Of a stretch of 64,000 nucleotides of DNA, positions 21,865 to 33,913 are shown piece by piece. Position numbers and translations under genes: made by a program. Every line of letters begins with the position of its first letter. Positions within the stretch are counted from its first letter, which is position 1. The notes under the pieces were generated by a model. The model did not search any database. It was given only the letters and a program-made list of their open reading frames with translations, and had not been told where the DNA came from. Source of the stretch: Macrolepiota albuminosa (taxonomy: Eukaryota; Basidiomycota; Agaricomycetes; Agaricales; Agaricaceae); contig JAMWFC010000087.1 in NCBI GenBank assembly GCA_027475525.1, positions 558,001 to 622,000 of the forward strand, given 5' to 3'.

Positions 21865-24320
21865 GGTAGGGTGTGTGGGTTGCGGTTGGGGTTGGGTTGG
21901 GTTTTTGGGTTTGCGTTGCGTTGCGTTGCGTTTGGGTTGGGGTGGGGTGGGGTGGGGTTGTGGAGTTGTGAGGGAGCGGAGGGTGGTTGGAGAACCCCCG
22001 CCCGCCCTCGAATTCCTACGGCGTGATATTACATTGTATCATCCCCCTCGCCGCTGTTTTACAAGCGGGGACAAATTGTTTGGTGGATCCGTGGATGCGT
22101 GGACGAGTGGTTGTTGTTATTGTGGGTCGTGATTGCGGTTGCGGTTGCGAATACGTGAATTTGAACGTGAACGTGAAAGTGAAAGTGATATATATATAAT
22201 AGATGAATTTTTGTAGTCACCCCGGGTAGGGATTGTTTTTTTTTTCTGTGGTTTGTCGTGCGTGCGTGCGTGCGTAATTGTAAGTACTATGTATGGTGAA
22301 AATATCTCGAGCTCTAGGTTTTTTTTTACTATTTTTACTTTTTTCTTCGGAGGGGAGGGAAGGGTTTTTTTGTGGTATTTATTGAGTCGTAGTGTAAGTA
22401 TTTATGTTGATGTGATACAGTCAGTACCTTTTGTTCGATGTGTTTGGTGAGTTTTGTGGTTCTGAGGATTCAGATTGATGAATTGATGGTGGTTAGTTAA
22501 TTCCTTGATTCCGTTTGGCCATGGAACACAAATAACATATAAAGGAAGAAAGAGCAAAGAGCAAGAAGAGGAGAGGAGAGTGATTGATGAAGAGAAACGC
22601 AAAAGAGAGCCTACGAAGAGTAAAGAAAACAGAATAATCGTGTCGAAATTGCGATTGATGAAAGCAGCTATGGAGAACTACAAGGAAAACAGTTGTATAT
22701 TGTATCTGCAGACGAGGAAGAAAGAAAACCGACAAACTCGACGAAAACTGATGATTGCGAGCTGAAAGTCACACCCAGGTCACACGTCAAAATACGCCCC
22801 TCGTTAGGGATGCCAGGCACTCAACTCCAATTGTAAACATGTTTTTGTACCGTCGTGGAATGGTGAATAATCCGGGCTGGGTCTCATGGGGTGTATGGTG
22901 AGTTAGTATATCTATAATGCGCGTTGCTCAAGGGGAGAAAATTCCTTGTTTCAGTGTTCAGTGTCCAGTGATCCTTCTGTGAGCTCTCCCGAACGCAGGT
23001 TGTGCTGTGACCACCGGTCCTCCGCAGCGCCTGTTTCGTGGTCCATGGTCTCCTGTCGGTGTTGCCTTTATTACCCTCCTCGTCCTCGTCCTCCCCCGTA
23101 TGCCTCTTGCACCTCTGTTCTCACCACCCTCCTTCGTCTCGGTTGTTTTCTTGATCTTATTCTGACGGTCCCGGTTGCGGTTATTGTGTGCGATTTTTGC
23201 CTGTCTTCGTGAACGCTCTCCCCCCCCCCCCCGCCGACTTTCTCCAGGTTGGCCGTAGCCTCTAGTCCTGCCTTTGTGCCAAGTAGTGTTCCCAGCTCCG
23301 TGTATTCGTCTGCTTCTTTCATGTTTTTTAGTACTCGTCGTATCTAGGGCATGTTTTAATAATGTGTTCCCAATATTATCTATGAAAGTTAATGATTTGA
23401 ATTGTATCAAGGCTGAAAATTCAAAACGTCTATATCAAAAAGTCAAGTTTCAATTTGTTGTCAATGAGCAAGTTGAGTAATACATCCTCTTTATTCTTTT
23501 ATTTCCTTCCCACATGGGTCGCTGATTCTTCTGAATCACTTTTTATTCAGGCCCTTGTTCACCGTAATCTTGTTGTGAATGTTTTCTTCGTTGGTACCGT
23601 CTGCTCCGTGATATAATTGAAGCAAAGGATTCGGCACCGGATGATCGACCCGTTCGATCAAACCAACCACCTGAGTTCTGAACCTTCCAGGGTCTTCTCC
23701 GGATCCGAGCTCCTCTACGTTCTTTTCTTCGCTAAACCTCGGCCCCCACTCGCATCATCTAAATGAATGGAAGACGAATATGACATATGGATCTGCTCCT
23801 TCTTTTATCCAAAACTGCGTATATCCAGAAGATGGAAGTTCGAGTACAAGGAAGCGCAGGGAAACACGGCCCAAAACGCGTCCGCATTCCTTCCGTTCCT
23901 CCCCTGCAGACTTACATCTCCGGATCCGAGCTCCTCTACCTGCTTGACACGTTCTTTTCTTCTCTAAACCTCGGCCCCCACTCGCATCATCTAGATGAAT
24001 GGAAGACGAGTATGACATATGGATCTGCTCCTTCTTTTGTCACCACCTGTCCCTTGTCACCTGTACTTGGCATGTGCCACTTCATTAAGCCTAAGTCTGC
24101 TCCACTGTATGGGCTATGTTCTCTTCTATGTTCTCTCTATACCCTTGACACTATCACAGTACACCTTCTTCGGCTACCTTCTCTGAATTCTGCAAATCTG
24201 CCTGCAAATCACAGGGGCGTTTTGGCGGGACGCGGCCGGTCCGTACGAAGACTTTAGCATCGGATATAAAAGTCCATACGGAATGTGCGAGAACGAGATC
24301 TTTCTATTGTAAAGATTGAA
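21865..24320. other. Gene-poor gap with low-complexity DNA
   Basis: I see no convincing gene over about 2.4 kb. A G-rich stretch at 21934-21960 (GGGGTGGGGTGGGG type) follows the GT32 stop and could form a G-quadruplex. There is a GTGC tetranucleotide run near 22257, homopolymers of T and a run of C at 23220. Open frames here have biased composition and no domain. A direct repeat at 23699-24039 is listed separately. Confidence 0.6.
23699..24039 (+). repeat. Imperfect direct repeat of about 110 bp
   Basis: Bases 23699-23808 recur at 23930-24039 with an 11-base insertion (after CTCCTCTAC) and a few substitutions. The shared parts include GGATCCGAGCTCC and CTCGGCCCCCACTCGC. It lies 280 bp upstream of the GH127-type gene. 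Confidence 0.85.
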
Positions 24321-27300
24321 ATGGTTGGAGTTGCGAAAGCACTGCTGGGTCTTCTCTGTCTCGCCGTTCCTGCGCAGGTTCTCGGCCAGCGTGAGTGCGA
24401 CTATAGCTCGTGGTACAAGTATAATCTTGACTGGTTCCTGATCAATCGTGCAGTTGCGCCAAAGAAGTTCCTCACGATACCGCTTGGAAAAGTCAGGCCT
24501 GCGGGATGGCTTATGGATCAGGTACCAGAGCAGAGGTCGTAGGGTTTCGATCCGGGAATGACGAATCTTCCCTTTGCAGCTTCTTGTTCAGACTAATGGC
24601 CTGGCCGGGCATTTGCATGAATTCTACGACTAGTAAGGAATGTACTACAGGTATATCATAGCTTGATTTACCCAGGGCAACCAAGTGTCTCGCAGACCGA
24701 TTGGATGGGGGGACCATCGTACTATTCAAACCTTGAAGAAGGTCCGTAGCTCAGTCTTCTATGGCGTTCGACAACACTGAGACGGATATCCCAGCTGGGA
24801 GCTATTGGTTTGTTCGTTGATTCCTTGTCCTATCTCTCCCAGTCTACAAATACATGACAGAACGCAATGGTCCCTAACGGTGTACTCGCTAACAGCTCAG
24901 CCATAAATGCGAGGACATCGGCATTTTTGTCTTATGTCTTGGACCACCAGGATTCTGAAGGCTGGCTTGGACCAGAGGTTGGTACGAACAAACCACGCTA
25001 TCTCTGGGGAAGGTTCGATGAGCTCTGTCTCCGCACAACCACGCCAACTAATTATTTTGTATGATGTAGGTATCCTTTCCTTTTCGGTGCTATCCAGATG
25101 ACGGAATTCGACCCTTCGTTGACGGACTCGGTCGTCTCCGCTATGTACAAGTTCGTAAATCTGGCGAACTCGATGCTTAAGGCAGGTGAGGGTGTCGAGG
25201 ATTGGACTGCGACACGCTGGGAAGACTTCGTAATTTCATTGCAATGGTAAGGACGGATAGCGGGATGTAATGGAGCTGACGAGATGAATTGTAGGCTTTA
25301 TGATAACCATCCCAATGGACAAGAGGATCTACTGGTTGATACCATGGAGAGGCTTAAATGGACTGGAGTCCCTTGGGAGAAAGTCTTTTCAAAGGAGGTC
25401 AGGTTCTGCTCTCCGAAAGTCGTGTAGATACTGACATCAGGCCCAGTACTTCCCCACCGGCCCAGGTGAGAGATATATCAATTATCATGTGGCCTCTAAT
25501 CCCTCTCTCAAATCGTATTTGCGTAGTTGAAAATATGCGAGTAAGATCAATCGAATTCTTTGTGTATGTGTATTGTTCATACATCTCACAACATAGAACC
25601 CGTTCAATTTGGCGTTGACCGTTCGTATTTCGGTTCCTTGACATATATAATGGCCTGAAACCACATTCAGTGGCACGGTGTCAATATGGCTGAGGGCTTG
25701 AAAGCTCTGCCTGCGACCTATCGTTTCACACATAACCAATCTGGTGTGCAGAATCTCAGCTCGTATCTGCGTCCTGACTGATGATTCTCAGACATCGACG
25801 TGGCTAGTTCTGGATGGGACTTGCTGTTCCAATACCACGGACGACCCTCAGGGATTTACGCAGCAGACGAATACTTGGCGGGGCTCGAGGCAGTTCGAGG
25901 GTAAGGTCACGGCTAGTCCATTCTTTTTCTTTCTCTCAAATATCTTCGGCTAGGACGGAGCTTTGTCTGGTTGTTGTAAGTCTTTGTATGTATTTCCTTG
26001 TTCCGTAGACTGAGTTTGTGTTCCCTGAGGAAACTATGTTCTCGTGAGTCTGAAATGTTCTTGGTGAACTGCGCTAATCCTTTTCTTTCGCAGTGGGTCA
26101 TATCTCTACCAGGTCATCGGAGACCCCAAGTTTGCCGACAGAGTGAGTTTTACAGCCATTGATCAACTTATCGATCCTGAGATCAACTGCCCTAGGTCGA
26201 AAGGATAACTTACAATGCCCTTCCTGCCACTTTAACAGGATGTGAGTCCCTGAATTATCTTTAATGACTGACGCGTTTCTCACAATAACCATAGCTATGT
26301 GGTCCAGACAGTATCTGCAAGAACAAAATCAAATCGCTGCCCAGAACATGAGTCCGTGAGTAATTCAGTCTCTGAGCCGCATCGAAATCCATGTTCATCA
26401 GTCGTTGATTTCTTTAGAAACCCCTTCCCTTTGGATGGGTAAGCTGTTTTATCTCCTTCTTCGACACTGGTAGTGTATATGACGCCTTAAAGTCCATATT
26501 CGAACGTCTTCGGCCTTCAACCAAACTATCCGTCAGTCATAGATATCAAGCACATTCCTATAAAATTGATACCCTCACAGATGCTGCACCGTCAACCATC
26601 CTCAAGGATGGCCAAAGTTCATCACCAATGCATTCCTCACAACCCCGGATAAATTATCACTGGTACACCTCTACCTTGGACCGTTTAGTACTTCCGTCAC
26701 CTTGGGATCTGGTGACCACAATAATTAATTCATATATTTTACGACTGATTTTGACATCACAGGTAATATAGTAACTGCCAATGTCGATACTCTGTATCCA
26801 TTCAGCGATACCCTAACCACTACCATTACGGCCACCTCTGCATTCACTTATTATGTCCGCATCCCAAGCTGGGTTGTCGGTGGTACCATTTCAATCAATG
26901 GCCGTGCTGCGAAAGCGCTTTCTCCCTCCAATGGGCTTCAAGCTGTGGCAGCAGCAGCAGGGACTACTAAATTCCTACTTCACTTACCAGCAGCGATTAC
27001 TACAGGTAAGCACTAGCATAGCACAGCCGTATCGCCACTTCTCATCCCAACAGAAAATCGCCCACACGGTTCCATCGCGGTCCATCGCGGTCCTCTGCAC
27101 TATGCCTTTGACAGTAAGTCGTCTAACAATTTCTTTCTTCTTTTATTTCTGACCTTTGGCAGTCCCTCGCAGTCAGAAGGTTCTTGCACAAAATAGTCAG
27201 CAACCACTCGCGGTAGACCTTGAGTTTGATGCGACCGCGGACTGGCAATACGCCATTGATCCCGCCACTTTTAAGTTCAAGGATGCACCTCATGAGTCCA

Positions 27301-27574
27301 AAAAACTGCCTTCCCCGGTATTCGATTCTGGAAAGTCGCCTTTATCGATCACCGTCAAAGCATGCCCTATCGATTGGGCAATTGCCGGGGACACCTTTGC
27401 AGCGCCTCCCCCAACAAGTCCCGCTTGTACAGGGAAACAAAGAACCCTGAGATTGACCCCGTTTGGAGTGAGTGCTTTATTATTCCCTGTATACGGTAAA
27501 TGAAGACATTTCATGTCCAATAACAGACGACGAAGTTGCGAATTGGCGAGTTCCCTGTTTTCAAATCGAAGTGA
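24321..27574 (+). CDS. Secreted GH127-type (DUF1680) glycosidase, 25 exons
   Basis: Splice sites give 25 exons: 24321-24390, 24454-24521, 24580-24632, 24686-24741, 24795-24811, 24861-25012, 25070-25246, 25295-25397, 25441-25465, 25527-25540, 25597-25620, 25671-25743, 25792-25900, 25954-25975, 26009-26043, 26094-26142, 26196-26241, 26295-26355, 26418-26438, 26493-26531, 26581-26711, 26763-27005, 27054-27113, 27163-27467 and 27527-27574, for 666 residues. A signal peptide (MVGVAKALLGLLCLAVPAQ) is followed by the DUF1680 fold: LAGHLHEFYDYV, SYWFNAMVPNGVL, YPFLFGAIQMTEF. In beta-L-arabinofuranosidases of GH127 a zinc ion is held by a Glu-x-Cys and a Cys-Cys pair; both occur here (GTELC, E316/C318, and YPCCTVN, C406/C407). 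Likely role: trimming plant-type arabinose side chains outside the cell; substrate not proven. Confidence 0.88.
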
Positions 27575-28328
27575 AAGAGTGCTCTGCGAAAAGGTACTAG
27601 TAGGAGCTCATACTTTTTCGAATGTTTCTACATGTATGAATCCATCACGACTCAACGAAGAGAATTATACACAAACGACTACAATAACACGACACCCAAC
27701 ATGAGTAGGAGTAAGATACATACGTACACTCCCACGCCTCTTGACCCCACAATGTGCTGCCGGCTGAATGAAGATCATCAACAACAATGACTTGCTCCCG
27801 GCCACGGACCATTTTTCCTAGTCCAAGATATAACATGGTAAAACATGTGGAGCTCTGTGGAGAGCTTTTGAATGAGAGTGAGTAATCAACATAAAATAAA
27901 TTTGAAAAATATAGATACGAGTGAGACATACGAAATTATTACAATGGCCGATGACGTTATGATAAGCCTGTTTTCGCCGGAAATGCTCCAAGCTTGCCAC
28001 TACGAAAAGCTGAAGGAAACGATGTTTGACTTTTCGGATGATGAACATATCAATGTCTCATAATTCAATTGTATATCTTCCTTCTTATCTTAAACTATGT
28101 TTCAGAAAACTCGACCTATGACATTATATGTATGAGTTTTGCATCATATGTCTTAGCGGAATAGTGTACTTAAACATACAGGCACTGAAGTTCGAATGAT
28201 CCTTAATTTCGAACTTCAGGTGTGTTCACTTCTGTGATTCTTCTTTACTAAAATATGAATCATCCTTGATTTTTAAACTTCAGGTTTCGTATTCGTTCTA
28301 TTGATTATCGAATATATCGCTTTCTACA
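27575..28328. other. Gap with a perfect hairpin and a related direct repeat
   Basis: No gene recognised. CTGAAGTTCGAA (28185-28196) and its exact complement (28208-28219) form a 12-bp hairpin with an 11-base loop. A variant of the right arm and its leader (about 28257-28284, ATCCTTGATTTTT then AACTTCAGGT) repeats it directly. It lies just upstream of the Copia remnant and may be part of its untranslated or LTR region. Confidence 0.6.
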
Positions 28329-29954
28329 ATGCCGCGTCACGTTATGGATCCCATTGTCCACGAATTGACTTCGGATACTCTGCAGTTCGCGAAGTTCAAT
28401 GGGACCAATTATCACGTTTGGTCGGACAACATGAAAGCTGCCCTGCAAGAAAAGTCATTGTGGGGAGTTGTGTCTGGTCGTGACAAGTGCCCACCTGAGC
28501 TTCCCAGTGAATACCCAGGTCTATTGACGACAATTTGTCCAACACCGGGCATTCCTCCTGTCACTGTTCGAAAGGATGGTCAAGAATTGCTTGATGTACT
28601 ACAATCGAGGGGCTACCAGGCATGGGAACGAGCCAACGACAGATTTGATCGGTGGCTCAGCAAAGACCATGATGCAAGGGTGTTAATTCGAAACGCAATC
28701 GAGTATACCCAACGCAAATCAATTCTCAATCTCAAAAATTCAAAAGCAATCTGGGATCACCTGCATAAATGCTATGTTGATCAGCAACGTGGGGTAATCG
28801 TCCATTGCTGTTATCAGCAATTATATGCCAAGAAATGGGACGGACATACCTCCATGTGTGATCACATATGTTTTTACTTGAATGTACGACGCCGATTCAT
28901 CGAAGCAGATCATAAAGTCGATGACTATGTGATCATAAACGCAATTCTGCTTTCGTTGCCAATTTCCCCCACGTGGGAAGTCATAAAACAAAACTTGCTG
29001 TATCGCGGCAATGCGCTGACTTTGGATAATGTGTCTGCGGAGTTAATGTCAGCCTTCGAGCGCATCACTCTCGAAGACAATTTAACGACCGAATCATTGG
29101 CTTTTCCGTCGGAAGGAGACCAGTTTTCGAGTGGGAGTAAACCGGATACGAAATCTACGAAAACAAAGATAAAATCTAAATCTAATCGCGAATCCAATCC
29201 TGATGGCGTATGTCATAATTGCGGCGAGAAGGGTCATTGGAGCCCTAAATGTCCAAAGCCGAGGAAATCTAGAGGCGTCGGAAATGCCAATATACCTATC
29301 AACGAGGTCCAAAATCAAAGGCGCGAAATTGGACAAGTATCAGTGGTCCCAAGCGACGAAAATTCGACCTGTTTACTGCTCGCCAGTGCGGCATCTTGTC
29401 ATATGATAGCCGACCAATCATATTTCACTGAATATCGTGAAACCGACAATCAGCATATCTTGGTTGGTGGTCTACACAAAGAACCCGTATCTGGAATGGG
29501 CTCCATCGTTTTTAGGACCTATTCTCCCACTGGTGCTAACGAAATACAACTTCGTGATGTTCTTCATATCCCAAACTTGGGTGCGAACTTGATTAGTCTG
29601 GGGCTCTTGCAACGTGCCGGCGCTACTATCGAAGGTCTTCAATTTGGACTTCGTCTATCTCGGAATGATAAAGAATTCTTGCGGGCAAATCTTGTTGGTA
29701 CTCACGGTACATTATATCGAATTGAATGCACGAAAGTTGGCCACTACGACAATCAAGTTGCATTCATCGCGAGTGAATCGACCATGCGACTATGACATTG
29801 TCGATTTCGTCATATCAGCCCTCGTGTCATCAAATCGATGATTGATAAAGACCTTATAACAGGGCTTAAAATCAACTCACCTCGCAAATTCGATCATTTA
29901 TGTAGTGGTTGTATCCATGGAAAGTCGAGCTATCGAACACCTCGTTTGCTATAA
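28329..29954 (+). pseudogene. Ty1/Copia gag-protease remnant
   Basis: A 488-residue open frame (28329-29795) starts with a UBN2/Copia gag domain (FAKFNGTNYHVWSDNM), followed by a classical CCHC knuckle, CHNCGEKGHWSPKC. The following domain is the Copia retropepsin, but the catalytic DSGAS is ASAAS (in LLASAASCHMI), so the active-site Asp is missing. Downstream motifs of the family remain (VLHIPNLGANLISL). A TGA at 29793-29795 interrupts the frame, which continues as a pre-integrase zinc region (HCRFRHIS ... CSGCIHGK) to 29954. No integrase core, RT or RNase H is recognisable, so the element cannot be autonomous. Confidence 0.85.
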
Positions 29955-31540
29955 TGCCACTTACACCTAAAATAGAGCTTACCAGCCATCTCTTAACGAT
30001 AGTACAAACTGCCCTGCATCCAGTCCCTCTGCGTAAAATAGGGTCCGTATACAAATGGTATCAATAGCTTCCAGACCCTGTTATTCGTCCCGTCTTCCTC
30101 AACACATTATGCATCTTCATTGTGGTATACTCAAACCAGACAGTATAACATCCTGCTTAATTCCAGTCAATTATCTAAAGGTGGCCATCTTCATCCACAT
30201 AAATGTTTCGGAGATTGAGATCCTGAGGCGTTAGTATAAGCGGTTCAGAATCATCAAAATGTTCTTTCCCTCTAAAATTCTCAGAGGGTATTTCTTTTGG
30301 TTTATGCCATTATCTCTGCCACTCATTGAAGAAGTTTGAAAGCTCAGGGTATGAGGTGAATGGACCATGATGAGACTGTACTGCGTCGAAAACAGGTCAT
30401 TCGCAAACGTGAGGTCCTTGCACACTGAGTGAACCGGGTGGTGACTTCATACTTTTAAATGTCATCATAAGTACTTTTAAGCAACGCAGCTGATGAATGT
30501 AAAGCCACGTATTAGATATCGAGTATTTACTTACTTTAACACGCTTCTCGAGAGCCCGATGGCACCCCACTGTAATTCTGGTCACGAATCGTGAACAAAC
30601 AGTCTGATGAGGAACGTTGGACATTGCTTCTCCCTGAGGTATATCAGTGAATCCCGTGAGTCGGTATGTAATAAATTCCTATATTGTGACAGTATTTCTT
30701 CAATTAGGCGACAAATGTGTGGTCGTGAAAATCGGCGGTTATACGCGCGATCAAGCTGGAAAGGATCATCCAGCTGCGTGCTGTTGAAGGACTAAAGGTT
30801 GGTGATAGCGTCATCAAATTGCTAGCGTCTGTCTTGGAGAAAAGTTCGCTCCGTAGTTCACATTCATTTCGACTTGTGTTCATCCCTCTTGGTTTTAGAT
30901 ATTTACTGCAGTTGCTTACACATGCATCAATATCGGCACAACTGACTCGCCGAACCTGAATTGAGCCAGCCCTGAGGATATCGAGGACTTGTGAGTTGCA
31001 AAGACAGGTGTTAGTAGTTTTCAGAGACTTAACTATGGTAAGGTATGTATGACAGCATGTCCCATTTTTGATCTCCGTATATTTAATGCTCAATGCTCTC
31101 GCGAAACACGTGGCAGGTGTGTCGTTGGCATCATACGTGAACTTTGTCCCTGCTGCAAAGTGGTCAATAGATGAAATCGCGAATCAACGACACGGCGAGT
31201 GTTCCTCCCTACAAGTTAGCCTAAGTGTCACTACATCCGTCAGGAACTATTTGAAATGAACAGAATTACCTAATGTGCACTCTTTAACGAGACGACACTT
31301 TGTTGAAACTAGTGATGAGCCTGGAAAGCTTCCCGTTGGCAGGCAATAGTGTAGGAGCGAAGAAGTTAACCAAGGTCGTCAGTTAGATACAAGTTTATAT
31401 AGATACAGTCCCTATAGCGTCATGAAAGTGGTCATATAAATCATGATGATCGTAAGTCCCATAAACTGTCCGAATCCAGGAAAGAAGGAAAAATTCTTAG
31501 CACTCATCTGTCATCTCCAGACAGACTCAGTGTCGAATGA
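29955..31540. other. Gene-poor gap, decayed sequence
   Basis: Only short frames without recognisable domains are present. A segment near 30700-30850 (frame reading SAVIRAIKLERIIQLRAVEG) is open for about 50 codons after a stop and might be the end of a decayed coding sequence; I could not place it in a family. Confidence 0.5.
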
Positions 31541-33913
31541 TCATGAGGGCGGCACATCCTTGGTCGTCATAGGTATGTTCTCGTTATACTGCCTACTGTC
31601 CTTGTAATTGAGGAGGTTGAGACAGAGTTGCACAGGCCAGCCTAGACGTGTGAAGAGACTTGTCCCTTCAGGATAGATATTCTTGCTTTGAAAGGTGACG
31701 ACGACCCATATAGTAATCAACGTAAGTGGAATGGCGACTTCAAAATAGTGAGCGAGCGTTCCAAGGGTGTCAGGGACGAGATCATTGATATTCATGCCGA
31801 AAACCGCCTGATAAAATGTGGGATGAGGATCTCGCCATCACTGTAATAAGACATGCATACAGCGACGAAGGACGAAGGCAAGAATATCATGGTGAGATAG
31901 GCAATTTGCTTCATCTGTCTGAAGGTTAAGTATTGAGAAGTAGTGTATATCCTGTTTCTCCTACCGCTAAAGCAGATGCAAGTAATTAACAAAAGATAAT
32001 TATATCAGAGGGAATCGACGTACCTGCACTATCCTTGACGGCAGCTTCCGTCATTCGTTGCATCCGCTTACTATCCTGAATGTTGACACTGCTAAACACC
32101 TATCTTTATGTAAAAAGCAGCTCCTGAGTAACAGAAGTAGAGTCTTACAAGATTCATGACATTCTTCAAGCGTCTGTCCTGCATTTTGCAACCCAACTCC
32201 AGTCGATCAATTTCGCTCAGTAGATTATCGCATTCCCTAACCAACAGCTTTGCGCTGTAGTCCCGTTCGTTTTGTGAGACCGAATCCATGGCAGGATTAT
32301 ACGTCCTCTTTATGAACTCCACTGTTTTCTGGAAATCTTCCAAGAGAGATGAATAGTGGAGATGGTGGGCGCGAATGACATGGAGTTCTTGAGTAAGTAT
32401 CATGTCGTTAGTCGAAATGACTTTAGTTTCCTGAGAAGAACATCAGTGTTCAACCATGACCAACAACTTTAACTCAAAATACTAACCAGCCAACAAATGT
32501 GGTTATAAAGATGCTCAAGGGCCTCGTCCCAGGCGTACAGAGCATGCCAAACGAAAGTCAGAAGTACAAAAGTGGGATCTGGCGACTTCTGGAAGATCAA
32601 CTGCCAGTACACGCTCTGGCCTGCATATCGAATCCGATCGCGAAGGTAACTAGCCTCAGTTACAGGGTGGTATGGCATACTTGGGTGATAGGAAATGATT
32701 GTACTACCATCATCGTTTCTCCTAATAAGGTGAACGGATAGCAAGTCTAAGACAAGGACTCGCCGCTCTAGACAGCAAGTGAATCCAAAGTAATGACTTG
32801 TTTTCTAAAAGAACACGCACTGGATCGTAATCGCAAAGGGGCTTGAGTATCAATCATCTGCTCAGCTATAATCGGTATTAGTGATAGGTTGCCCTTTATA
32901 AAAGGAACTGCGCACTGAGAGTCAGGCGGTCCTCAATCGACTCAATCGAGGAGAGAGACTCTGTCGACTGCGACCCTTTTTTATTATACAGTCCATCCAT
33001 TGACTTGAGGAACGTCAGCGTGATAGTAATATCTAAAAGCCGGAAATGTCAATGAAAGCGCGGCCTTCGTCGTAGAACTCACGATCTCCTTCGCCAACGA
33101 CGGGCCGTTCTTGGTACCGTGATGGAATCCAGTTGAGAGAAGATGACCAGAAGAATGGTTCTATATCGTACCTTGATGCTGTAATTAGTGGCTGAATAGA
33201 GGCTAGACTGTTACTAGTTAGAGAAAAACCCACTTTGTTCCGAGCATTTGAAGAACCGGGCCGGACAAGTTCTCCAAGAACAGTGCCCGTACTCGCAGAT
33301 TTTTAGGCCTCTACAGCATTTGTTGAGCCATATGTAAGGAAACGGCCAACAGAGATTAAGCCACTCGTTCAGAGTACATCGGACATACCTCGGCTTGACT
33401 AATGCGATTCCACGACACACTCTCCTTGCCTTCCTCCATCTCAGCTACACCAGGACTTGTGAAGAGTCCCTCATTGTTAACATCGACGTGGTAGACTCTA
33501 CACGGGGCAGCCCTGTTGTAATTAACAATCGCATCAGAAATCTTGCTCTTCTCAACCTGTGTGGTTGTCCAATTCGGGTAAAGGGACTGTGGGTATTCCC
33601 TCCAGCAACCACCACGTTGATTACACGTTGTATGGTCACATTCATCTGGAACAGGAGGCTTTTCAGACTCCAACTGCTCAGGATCGATATCTAAACAACA
33701 CAGCATAGTATTAGTTAATGGCACTGAAAGGTGATGAAGAAACAAACCGTCGTGGATGTCTACCCATGGCCATGGAGCAGAAGGAGCGGCATGGCGATGC
33801 GAAGGTATTGGTAGACGTTTCTTTTCCTCTTCGAAAGCTTTTGTATAATTGGGCCGATGTTTCCGGCGAAGGCCCGATAACGGTGGCATGGCACCGGTGA
33901 GCTTTGAGTTCAT
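31541..33913 (-). CDS. CorA-like (Mg2+ transporter-type) membrane protein
   Basis: Twelve exons on the minus strand (33748-33913, 33389-33690, 33234-33310, 33083-33171, 32916-33032, 32821-32865, 32487-32767, 32149-32430, 32024-32099, 31965-31966, 31861-31914, 31541-31807) give 585 residues in one frame. The N-terminal half has family blocks ALSGLRRRHRPNYT-like (LSGLRRKHRPNYTKAF), YDIEPFFWSSSLNWIPS and SKVYWQ-like QSVYWQLIFQKSPDPTF. A helical stalk (LKNVMNLVFSSVNIQ) leads to two membrane spans. The pore motif GMN is present (AVFGMN, about residue 500), then FEVAIPLTLITIWVVV. Proteins of this group are thought to move divalent cations; substrate not shown here. The model requires a two-base exon (31965-31966), discussed as a finding. 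It is transcribed away from the ArsB-type gene. Confidence 0.85.

Noticed and set aside
22958..23410. 150-codon minus-strand open frame
   Set aside because: Composition is strongly Arg/Gly biased, there is no domain, and it overlaps low-complexity DNA including a C homopolymer; more likely chance.
30704..31093. 129-codon minus-strand frame
   Set aside because: No recognisable family, no supporting splice signals or start context; the surrounding region looks decayed.
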